Source of the DNA: Toxotes chatareus
Lineage: Eukaryota; Chordata; Actinopteri; Toxotidae
Assembly (NCBI GenBank): GCA_016801885.1
Contig: JAFBJY010000235.1
Coordinates: forward strand, 1-64,000
Reading direction: 5' to 3'
DNA length: 64,000 nucleotides
The notes below the pieces were generated by a model. The model worked only from the letters and a program-made list of their open reading frames with translations, did no database searches and was not told where the DNA came from. The position numbers were made by a program, and so were the translations under genes. Shown here piece by piece: positions 55,951 through 64,000 of the stretch (position 1 is its first letter; every line of letters starts with the position of its first letter).

Positions 55951-56508
55951 AGGAAAGTCTGCGTTGTGGCCGTCAATTGACGTACCCTCCAAGTGTTTTA
56001 TTTGTTTTGTTGGAGGACGATACCAGCGAAGGGCTCGCTAACACAGAAAAGTACAAGTGCGATCCTTGGTGTTTGTAAAATGAAACAAAGTATGTGAAAG
56101 AAAGTCCCCAGTGTGGCCATGAATTGACGTACCCTCCAACTGTTTGTTTTGTTGGAGGCGATACCGCGAAGGGCGGATGACACAGAAGTAGGATAAGTGA
56201 GATCTTCAGTGTTTGTAAAATGTAACAAACAGGAAAGTCCGCTATGTGGCCATCATTAGACGCGTACACTCCAAGTGTTTGTTTTGTTGGAGGACGATAC
56301 CGGCAAAAGGGCGGCTGACACTGAAGTAGGATAAGTGAGATCCTCAGTGTTTGTAAGCGTAACAAACAGGAAAGTCCCTGCGTGGCCGTCAATTGATGAA
56401 CCCTCTAAGTGTTTTATTTGTTTTGTTGGAGGACAATACCAGCGAAGGGCTGGATAACACAGAAGTAGGATAAGTGAGATCCTCAGTGTTTGTAAAATCA
56501 AACAGATA
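55951..56508 (+). repeat. Tandem repeat, 4 units of about 132-148 bp
   Basis: Units start at about 55951, 56099, 56231 and 56369 with GGAAAGTC, then GTGGCCRTCAATTGACG, ACTCCAAGTGTTTGTTTTGT-type and GTTGGAGGACGATACC, and end TGAGATCCTCAGTGTTTGTA. The divergence between units is modest. It lies upstream of a retroviral gag and may be the repeat-rich U3 or leader of that provirus. Confidence 0.9.
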
Positions 56509-56524
56509 GGAAAGGCTAAATAAT

Positions 56525-56640
56525 GGTGATAACCTAAAGGAAAGTTGATAACGATGATGATATACCCTATAGTAGTTGATGACCTAAAGGAAAGCTGATA
56601 ATGATGATGATATACTGCTATAGTATGTGATAATTAAATA
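56525..56640 (+). repeat. Short tandem repeat, 2 units of about 57 bp
   Basis: The word GATRACCTAAAGGAAAG then TGATAA(C/T)GATGATGATATAC and CTATAGTA occurs at about 56531-56577 and 56579-56625. Confidence 0.85.
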
Positions 56641-56951
56641 GGGCCCCTAGTATATATTTAACCTTAGTGGTGGCTTGTTCAGTATCTGATGTATTACAAG
56701 GGTTGTTGTATGTCTTAGAAACCACCTGGCTGAATAAGTGAATATTTGTGTGTGAGATCATACTTGTACGAAAAAGAGTGGTGTGTGGAAAGTGTATATG
56801 TGTATGTATGTGATAAGCCCATTTGGAAGTGCAAGCACACCAGTAAGCAAGTTTGAGTCAGTGAAAACCAGGAAACAAATGGGGAATAAACAGGGGCATT
56901 AGGACCTTCACCTGACCTGCCTATAGGGCCAGTAAAGATAATGGAGAAGAA

Positions 56952-58220
56952 ATGGGGAAAAATGTGATTGAGGGAGTTCCATTGTGGCACCGTTTCACAC
57001 AGGGAATTTTCCCAATAGTAGGAACATTGAGTACAGAATGTTTGAGAAGGTGTAGAGTCATGTTGGAAGAGCGGGGAGCAGAGAAAGGATGTGAAGAGAA
57101 AGATAGACTGGTTTGCTTTCCAACAGTGGGAAACAGATTGGAGGATTGATGATCAAAAAAGAAATGAGGGAAGAAAGCATGTGTAAAAATGAGGGAAAAA
57201 AAAAAAGAAAAGTAGGGCCAGAGATAGGGATCTGTCTCCGCCATATGCTGCCTGTTCTACCTCCTCATCGGCTGTTCTTGAAGAAAAACTGGACTCAGAA
57301 GTGGAGGGGAGAGAAAGTTGTATCCCGACCTGCTTGATGTGAAAGACCTCTCCCTGACCCCAAGAGACCTCTCCGAAAGCAGACTAACCATGACTCTCGT
57401 CTAGCTCCACCTTTTGCTTACTGGAGGCAGAACCATGAGAGGAAAGGGACTGTGCATCAAATGCCTATGCTGATGTTTCAAAACCCCAGTCAAGGCCAGA
57501 AGATGAGGATGTGCCCTGGACTCCAGGAGTGTTTGTGTACAGGCCCTGGCTGCCAGATGAGTTAAAAGAAGTGGCAGAAGACCTTCCTGAGCTACAAAGG
57601 CCTGGAGGTTTTCAAACTTCAATGGGTTAGCATCCGGCCTACCCGAGTGGTCCACAAGTCCGGCAGTTGGATCAAGAGACTTTGCTATCATGATGGACAA
57701 GCTGTATGATGCAGTGCGTACAGCAATTCCTCAGAGAGTCTGCTGGCCGGAAATCCACAGTATCAAACAGAAGGAGGGTGAGTCGGCTGCTGAATATCAG
57801 GCACATATGGAAACTGTCTTTGCAGCTCACTCTGGCATTGACTGTGACAATGAGGCCTACAGTGATTTGTTGAAGACTGCTCTGTTGAATGGCCTTCATC
57901 CAGAACTCAAGGATAGAGTCATGATTACTTGTGTATGTTGGGAAACTGAGCCACTTGGGACTGTCTGGACACATGTTCTACATGCTAAAAGAAGTAATGT
58001 AGAGTTTGACAACAAACATGCAAAGAAGTCACAAACTGCACAGTTGATGTACTACCAGCAGGGTGTCACCCAACAAAGTCCTGGGAGAAATGGGCCCCTG
58101 CAGCAATGAGGGAGAGGTGGAAAGAGACAACCAGCACGACACCAGAAGGAAATTCCAAACTGAGATGCTACAGATGTGATGGCTATGGCCATCTATCATG
58201 TGATTGTGTCACCCGGTGAC
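56952..58220 (+). pseudogene. Endogenous retrovirus gag, broken
   Basis: A matrix-like start (MGKNVIEGVPLWHRFTQGIF at 56952) is followed by a capsid N-terminal piece (RPWLPDELKEVAEDLPELQR at about 57541-57600). A capsid C-terminal frame runs from 57690 to 58109 (IHSIKQKEGESAAEYQAHME, LKTALLNGLHPELKDRVM). The nucleocapsid zinc knuckle CYRCDGYGHLSCDC (58166-58207, CX2CX4HX4C) follows before a stop. Frames change at least three times. The class is gamma/epsilon-like by style. It is fossil and not a working virus. Confidence 0.75.
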
Positions 58221-58454
58221 TTTTCAGAGCAGCAGACAGGAGAAGGGAAATTGTTGGCCACATGAACCACCTGAGGGGCTCTAAATCCATTCTCCAGGAT
58301 TTCCAGTGGCACAATCATAAGAAGTGGCGGAGGCAGGTCAGAATGAGTAGCATACAGACATACAGAGAGAGCATGTTGACAAAGCAGTTATTACACATTA
58401 ACAATATGTGAAAATGACCTAATATTTATGTAATCCGACCTAGTCCTACACACA

Positions 58455-58920
58455 CAGTTGCATTTCTTTCACGAATGGCTGAAGAAGAGAAAATGCTTTC
58501 AGCAGGGCCAATTTGTTTATGGGATCAGAGTAAATATGATTTTGGTAACATACAAGGAGCATCTTCTAGCATTCCTGTTCATCCTGACTCACAGCCCTGG
58601 TTTGCTTTCATTTTCAAAGAGAAACGGTATTGTTATCTTGGGCATTTAATTATTCCAGAAAATTGTAAATTAGGTCCGGTCCGCATCCAGATTATTCTGG
58701 ATGTTCCAAAACTGAAAACCAAAACAAACAAATTATGTTTTGTCCTCGGCTTAGCAGGCTATTGCCGCACATGGGTCCATAATTTTGTGGAGATCTCCCA
58801 CCCCTTGTATGACATCACTCAAGGGGGAAAACATTTGACTTTGACTGACTTTTTGACTGAACTTCTGAGACAGAAAGAGCTTTTACTGACTTGAATCAAG
58901 CTCTAGTTAGTTTTCTATAT
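58455..58920 (+). pseudogene. Endogenous retrovirus reverse transcriptase fragment
   Basis: The frame from 58475 has IPVHPDSQPWFAFIFKEKRY (palm segment before the missing catalytic YxDD) and then, after an internal deletion, KLGPVRIQIILDVPKLKTKT and LGLAGYCRTWVHNFVEISHP (thumb and connection). The catalytic motif is absent. A stop lies at 58894. Confidence 0.75.
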
Positions 58921-59049
58921 TTTGCTGTTGGACTTCCAGACATGACTAAACTTTTTAATTAAAAAAAAAAAAAACAGTTTTATATCAGCAGTATTTACTT
59001 AGTTCCATGGTGACAAACCATGACCACAGTTTGACACTCTTCTGACTAA

Positions 59050-59240
59050 CCCTGATCCTGCTCATTTTGTAGATGGTTCAATGCTAAGGAGTCCATTAAC
59101 TGACTCTTAACGTGTTCTACGCTGCATGTACTAAGCATAGCATAGTTGAAAGTGCGAAGCTTCCAGTTGCCCAAGCAGCTGAACTGTTCGCAATAATGCA
59201 TGTGTCCATTTTAGAGATAACACCACATACTCTCAGTAGG
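59050..59240 (+). pseudogene. Endogenous retrovirus RNase H fragment
   Basis: HFVDGSMLR (catalytic Asp, about 59067-59093) and then, out of frame, KLPVAQAAELFAIMHVSI (catalytic Glu, about 59158-59211) are the first two RNase H motifs in order. Frame breaks separate them. Confidence 0.65.
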
Positions 59241-59284
59241 CATTTTGATTATGCAAATGTCAGGCTCACGCAGGGTCTGCTGAT

Positions 59285-59425
59285 CCAGTAGCACAAGGTA
59301 AAAGAAGAAAAAGCTGGCAGCAGCCCAGGTGGAGAGGACCACATCAGGTGTTGGTGACATTCATCGCCATCCGGATCGCTGAGAGGGATACAAAGACTCA
59401 TGCATCCCAGTGCAAAGTGTTCACA
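59285..59425 (+). pseudogene. Endogenous retrovirus integrase C-terminal fragment
   Basis: AQVERTTSG in one frame corresponds to the W.QPRWRGPHQVL pattern in another, and is followed by VTFIAIRIAERDTKTHASQC. This resembles the C-terminal integrase domain (RWRGP-QVL...IHASHCK). The catalytic core of integrase is missing between RNase H and here. Confidence 0.6.
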
Positions 59426-59950
59426 AGAGATGTAGGGGCTAAGGAGAAACAACCTAGTCACAGCATCACGGGTAAAGTTGCGGCTGTCATTACTGGAGTG
59501 ATAATCACAGCCATCACTATTCACTCCTGGTTTACGAGAGCACAACAACAGTTCTTAAATACCAGCCAACTGCAGTTGCATGGTAACCTCCCTCAACCAA
59601 CGCAGGGTCAGGAGACCCCAGAAACAGATGACAGCAACGTCATTGGGACAGACAAGTTACTCAGACGAAAAAGAAAATTGTTTGAACAAAGTAACTGGAA
59701 ACCCTGAGGATTTGATGCTGACAGTTTGGGTGATGACTATGGTGTTAAAAATAGTCGGTATTCTTCCCTGGAGTGGTTGAAAACCAGAATGCATGGTCTG
59801 AACGCTACAGTTTTGTCCATTCAGGGGCCACCAGCAAACTGGCACTCTTTGTTCCAACTTGAAGCAAAACATTGTCCTTGTTTAGACCCAGTCATTAGTC
59901 TGGTTATGTTTTTGTACCTGTGCTTTAACTTGCATGCAAGCTTTGATATA
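59426..59950 (+). pseudogene. Possible start of endogenous retrovirus env
   Basis: The frame continuing to 59707 has a hydrophobic segment (VAAVITGVIITAITI, about 59480-59525) like a leader or membrane anchor and a basic cluster RRKRK (about 59664-59680). After the stop another frame runs to about 59953 with NATVLSIQGPPANW and a hydrophobic stretch. This is the expected place for env after pol. Identity rests on position and hydrophobicity only. Confidence 0.35.
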
Positions 59951-60031
59951 TAGATGGCTGAGCGGAATAATGGGAGATGATAAAACATCACTGCACGTGA
60001 AAATACCAATACAGGCACGTCACGTTGTGTC

Positions 60032-60043
60032 AAAAGGGGGGAA
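60032..60043 (+). promoter_or_regulatory. Polypurine tract
   Basis: AAAAGGGGGGAA directly precedes the TG start of the 3' LTR. It is the primer site for plus-strand DNA synthesis in retroviruses. Confidence 0.85.
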
Positions 60044-60626
60044 TGTGGAAAATTTTTTTATTTGTTATTTTAGAACTACGCTGTACTCAAAACTATCCTT
60101 TGTACAAGTCTGCCCACATTCTTTCAAGTTGTAAAACTCTCCCCAGAGTTGTTGTAAGGAAATAAGGATTATACCTTGCAGTCATTTAAAACAGATGTCC
60201 CCTAAAGTGAAATGGCATCTGTAACTGTTGATCTGGAAAGACCTTAGCTAACCTGGGAGTGAACCCCAGTTAATTGTCCTGAGCGCTTACAGTAGGTGTG
60301 ATAACAGATCTTTCTTAGAATGAACTGTTTATCTAAAACTGCTGATCTGGAAATATCTTAGATGGCCTGGGAGTGAACCCCATTTGATTGTCCTGACTGT
60401 TTACCTTTGGTATGACCATAAGACATCCTTTACTGTCTCTCATGCTGGGAAAGGTATTTATGGCATACTGACTACAGGTATAAAGAGTCATACTAGACAA
60501 CACTCTTCAGACAACACAGCAGAACACACTGTGAACTGTATGTCTTGTCTCCATGCTGCATGACATTAAAAGACTTGATTCACAACACCCGGTCTGAGTT
60601 TCCCTTTGCAGGATTAGACCCTCACA
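60044..60626 (+). mobile_element. 3' LTR of the endogenous retrovirus
   Basis: It starts TGTGGAAAA after the polypurine tract. The U3 carries a 114-bp direct duplication (60221-60305 and 60335-60418; GATCTGGAAA, CCTGGGAGTGAACCCCA, TTGTCCTGA), which is an enhancer-type repeat. A TATAAAG box is at 60479-60485, an ATTAAA polyadenylation word at 60565-60570, and the end is near ACCCTCACA at 60626 (the end could lie about 10 bp further on). No 5' LTR partner with the same words was found upstream. Confidence 0.8.
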
Positions 60627-60684
60627 CTGGTTTCACAACGGTTTGAATTGTTTTCAGATAAATTAACTTTTTATGTTATTGTAG

Positions 60685-62724
60685 GTGAAGTGTCGGCTCT
60701 GCTCTACAGAGCTATCTTATATCAATAAGAGCACTTCATCAATGCTGAGGCATTATAGAGCTCGGCATGGCAATGAAGAATTGGCAGATACTCGTGAGAG
60801 TACCCCAGGTATGTTGAAAGTCTCTCTAAAATTGTGCTAAAAAAACATGCATGCAAACAGACAGGCTCCAGGCCTGGTATCGAACCTCCAACCCTCTTGC
60901 TGTGAGGCGACAGTGCTAACCACTACACCACCACGTCGTCTTATGTCTATTTGATATTGTTTGTAAAAATTACAGTCCTTTTATTAAGCTTTTGACAAAA
61001 TAGTTCCTTTTGGCTTGCAGTTCCTAACAAGCAAGCAGTGGATGAGGCAGTGGTCAATATGATCATCAAAGACTGTCAGCCACTCAGCTTTGTTGAAAAT
61101 GAGGGATTCAGGGAGCTCCTGAAGCTTATTCTACCCTCGTATGCTCTACCAAGCAGGAAGGTATGTTTAAGAATTTTTATTATATGTTTGTACTAACTAT
61201 ATAACTATATTTTATTGGTGTAACAGTATTTGTATGGTTATTTTCAGACCATCAAGGACTTGGTGAGCCAGAGATATGAGGAGGAAAAGGAGAAAACCAA
61301 AAAGGACCTCCAGAGTGCCGTTGCTGTTACTTTAACAGCTGATATGTGGACGTCTATGAATATGGAGGCATATCTAGCTGTTACTGGCCACTATGTGGAC
61401 AAAGAAAGCCATGAACTCCATTCATCAGTCTTGGCAGTGCAGCATTTTCCTCAGAAACACACTGCAGAAAACATTGCCACGGTTAAAAGGAGCCTCATGG
61501 AGGAGTGGGACATAGCAGGAAAGGTCAGGTGTCTTGTCACTGATGCAGCAGCAAACATGACTGCATGTGCTCGAATGCTGCAAATACGGCATACCATTTG
61601 TATAGCCCATTCCCTGAATTTAATTGTGAGAAAATCATGTGATCAAATCCCAACAATAACTGAAATACGCAACAAAACACGACACATTGTGACATACTTT
61701 CGATCGAGCGTGACTGCTAAAGAGAAGCTCACTCAAATACAGCAACAGCTGGGAACACGGGCCATAAATTAATAAACGAGGTGCCAACACGATGGAACAG
61801 TACCTACCAAATGTTTGAAAGAATGACTGAGCAGAAGGAGGCAGTCTGGGTGTCACTGGCCTCATTAAAACCTGACATCACTCCACTGACTCCAGAAGAA
61901 TGTCAGATCATTGAAGAGATGCTCAGGGTTCTTGCTCCTTTTGACCAAGCTACAAGAGAACTGTCTGAGGAAAAAAGGGTCTCTGGGTCTAAGGTCATTC
62001 CCATGATGAGAATGCTCCACATTGAGCTTCAACGTCAGGCCACAACAGTGACAAAAACAGCTGCTCAGCAACTGGCTGAAAACCTGAGGAAGCGGCTAAC
62101 TGACGCTATTTGCAGCATGGAATCTCTCAGTGTGATGACTCTGGCAACTCTGTTAGATCCCAGATTTAAAAAGAATGGATTTGTTAGTCAGCAAAAGGCA
62201 AGTGAAGCGGTGAAGAGACTGCAGTCAGAATGTGCAGAAGAAATGAGGAGCCAAGAGCCTGACCCAAGAGAAGAAGAGCCTAGCTCTTCACATGGGTCAG
62301 AACCCAGTTCAGGTATGAAAATACATTTCTGTGGCACTTATATGATATGATATGATATATCATGTGATAATAAAGTAATGAATAACTATTTTTTTTAGGG
62401 CACAATCTCTGGAAAACTTTAGATATGGAGGTTGCAGAGACCCAGAAGACGAGGAACGCAACAGCTGACTCCATTATTGAAGTCCAACGCTACCTGGCAG
62501 AAACAAACACACCCAGAAACCAAGATCCTTTGCAATATTGGAAATGGAACCAGAAAATATACCCACATCTTCATCAACTTGCACTTAAAACTCTCTGCTC
62601 ACCATCATCGTCTGTACCATGCGAAAGAGTATTTTCCAAGGCTGGGGAGCTAGTGTGTAAGAGGAGAAATCGCCTTGGAGCAAAGACACTCCAAAAACTT
62701 TTGTTTCTCAATAAAAATTCATGA
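60685..62724 (+). pseudogene. hAT transposase gene (ZBED-like, hAT-Ac type), four exons, one frameshift
   Basis: Exon 1 (60685-60808) encodes a BED zinc finger VKCRLCSTELS...HYRARHGNEE (CX2C...HX4H). Exon 2 is 61021-61160 (DEAVVNMIIKDCQPLSFVEN). Exon 3 (61248-62312) is the RNase H-like core: TADMWTSMNMEAYLAVTGHY, VRCLVTDAAANM, CIAHSLNLIV, and after a one-base loss near 61768, VPTRWNSTYQMFERM and LLDPRFKKNGF. Exon 4 (62399-62724) is the hAT dimerisation domain: QDPLQYWKWNQKIYPHLHQL, SVPCERVFSKAGELV, RRNRLGAKTLQKLLFLN. All introns have GT/AG ends. The start exon before 60685 is not seen. Intact versions cut and paste hAT DNA with 8-bp duplications; here the frameshift separates the core halves. 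A domesticated ZBED gene is less likely given the terminal repeat downstream. Confidence 0.85.
60868..60940 (-). mobile_element. Fragment of the SINE-like repeat in intron 1 of the hAT gene
   Basis: The reverse complement reads GTGGTGTAGTGGTTAGCACT, then GTCGCCTCACAGCAAGAG and GGTTCGATACC. This is the head of the repeat at 33535-33815. Confidence 0.75.
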
Positions 62725-62984
62725 ACTAATCACTTTTTTTGTCTTTTATTTCATATGATTTAACAGTTAAGTTGACAAATGTGCACATAAGTTAAAAAAT
62801 TGTAACTCTGAATTTTACTCTAATTTGCTATATTTTACATACCAACTCAGTTTTAGCATTTACACGAACAAGGAATTTCTTTACCTGCAATGATTTTATA
62901 ACTACTGCAGGGGTCACTATTGGGTGACCAACACAGTATCAATACAGTGCCGACACAGTTTGTTTAGTGTGTCAATACACTCCT

Positions 62985-63009
62985 TGAGGTATCATCGTCC
63001 CATCACTAG
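62985..63009. repeat. Right terminal inverted repeat of the hAT-Ac element
   Basis: GAGGTATCATCGTCCCATCA at 62986-63005, then CTAG; read inward on the minus strand it is (C)TAGTGATGGGACGATGATACC, like the TAGTGATGGGACG ends of fish hAT-Ac elements. The left terminus was not found; a retroviral LTR lies where it would be expected. Confidence 0.6.
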
Positions 63010-64000
63010 TTTTTAGAACAGCCTGCTCCACACAGACATACATCATCCACCATGTCAAACTCCATTTCCATTTCATAGTGATTAGTTTAACTGTTCTTCA
63101 AGGGAAGGTCAGTGACTTGGAAATTCTCTTGTATCCAGCCACTGATTTCTGCTTTTCAATCCCATTTTCTCAGAGACACTCAGTGTTGTTCTGTCTTCAT
63201 GGTGGAGAGTTTCTCTGCTCACTCACCAAAAGCTGGATCCTCCAGATGCAGGTGTATTTATACTACAATCACCTGAAAGCCCTTGGCTGCACACAGGTGA
63301 TCTCCATTTATCTAATTATGGGACTTTTCAAACCAACTGACTTCACCACTGATGATTTACATGTTTCCTGAGAGTTTTGTGTTTTACATTAATAATGAAT
63401 TCAGATCACATTATTGAGATCTGTTTAACTTTGTCATTAAAGGGACTTTTTTCTGTTTGCGAGTGTCAAAAGAAATTAAATTAAATTCCCTTTGATTCAA
63501 TGTTATGTTGTTGTACAACATTGAATCAAAGGGAATTTAATTTAATTTCCAAGCAGGTGAAACACCTGCACTTTAAATCAACAGCTACACAATGACATAA
63601 ACATTTAACAGAAAAAAAGAAGAAGAAAAGTATTAATCCATTTAGATAAATAATAGATTTTAGTGACAGTTGTTGTCTCTCACACACTCCTTCTCTCTGT
63701 TCTGGCCTCTTAAATAAAGCGTGATAACCAGTGATAGTTATTTCTATGGTAATTCACCAAAGAAACACATCACACATACTTGGGTCATGAAGCTGGAAAT
63801 CAGATTTCTGGCCATGAACAGGGCTCAGTAAACTAGAGTTTATGTGTGGTTCAGTGTAGCTGCCTGAAAAACTCTCCACTTGTTCAATGAAGTGATTCAG
63901 TTACACTGACATTAAACAGCTGTGAGCTTCAGCCAGTGGGATGTGAAGAGGAAGCAGCAGATGAAACACTGTTCTTAAGGCGAAGTGACATACAGTGGCT
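63010..64000. other. Intergenic, no gene recognised
   Basis: The open frame at 63078-63371 has no motif or splice context. The only structured element is the hairpin at 63472-63549. Confidence 0.4.
63472..63549. repeat. Perfect 33-bp inverted repeat (hairpin) with 12-bp loop
   Basis: The left arm 63472-63504 (GAAATTAAATTAAATTCCCT...CAATGTT) is the exact reverse complement of the right arm 63517-63549. The spacer is ATGTTGTTGTAC. The arms are AT-rich. It could be a tiny palindromic element, a transcribed hairpin or a fold-back artefact. Confidence 0.95.

Noticed and set aside
55951..56508. Regularly spaced repeats suggestive of a CRISPR array
   Set aside because: Whole 132-148 bp units are repeated without unique spacers, and the genome is eukaryotic. 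It is a tandem repeat.
56952..59950. Intact provirus or expressed viral gene
   Set aside because: Frames change repeatedly and the RT and integrase catalytic cores are absent.
60685..62724. Domesticated ZBED host gene
   Set aside because: A hAT-type terminal inverted repeat lies just downstream and the frame is broken, so a decaying transposon is the simpler reading.

Overview
The window looks like nuclear DNA of a teleost fish (probably a percomorph). The evidence is spliced genes, a fish-type NLR gene (FISNA-NACHT-LRR-B30.2), Rex3 and L2 retrotransposons, Gypsy-type solo LTRs, teleost SINEs and long CA/TC microsatellites. There are no bacterial-style operons. Almost every recognisable coding stretch is either the immune-receptor gene or part of a mobile element, and most are broken.

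Layout. 1-10.5 kb is a low-fidelity block: homopolymer-rich sequence with scrambled copies of sequence found later in the window at 29.6, 33.1-33.5, 37.9-38.4 and 44.8-47.7 kb. From about 10.5 kb the sequence is clean. 12.5-13.1 kb is a solo LTR with a perfect 5-bp target duplication. 14.3-14.9 kb is a tandem repeat. 14.9-17.3 kb is the first copy of a duplicated, spliced, unnamed gene remnant followed by an LTR-like segment. 18.4-22.4 kb is a Gypsy relic in which integrase precedes reverse transcriptase (Gmr1-like order); its protease is split by a hAT element with a perfect 8-bp target duplication. 22.8-28.6 kb (minus strand) is the NLR gene, with every exon recognisable but at least three frameshifts and one stop. 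A piggyBac-type MITE sits in one of its introns.

28.9-38.4 kb is repeat-rich intergenic DNA (LTR, L1 and L2 fragments, a SINE-like repeat, microsatellites). 38.5-42.45 kb is the better copy of the spliced gene remnant; it lies between clusters of AACTC/GAGTT repeats that resemble transposon ends. 43.7-45.0 kb is a piggyBac-type element carrying two nested SINE-like pieces. 45.05-47.16 kb is a 5'-truncated L2 LINE, and 47.74-50.08 kb a 5'-truncated Rex3 LINE. 51.5-55.5 kb holds a retroelement with a promoter/polyA terminal region (split by a second solo LTR), a gag-like reading frame and an SGNH-hydrolase reading frame. 55.95-56.64 kb holds two tandem repeats. 56.9-60.63 kb is a deleted endogenous retrovirus (gag, pol pieces, a possible env start, 3' LTR). 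60.68-63.01 kb is a four-exon hAT transposase gene with one frameshift. A perfect 33-bp hairpin lies at 63.5 kb.

The genes do not form one pathway. The window reads as an NLR locus invaded in several rounds, and nested insertions give a relative order: Gypsy before hAT, 5' retroelement region before solo LTR, duplicated locus before L2 and Rex3. All family names come from recognition by eye. No search was run.
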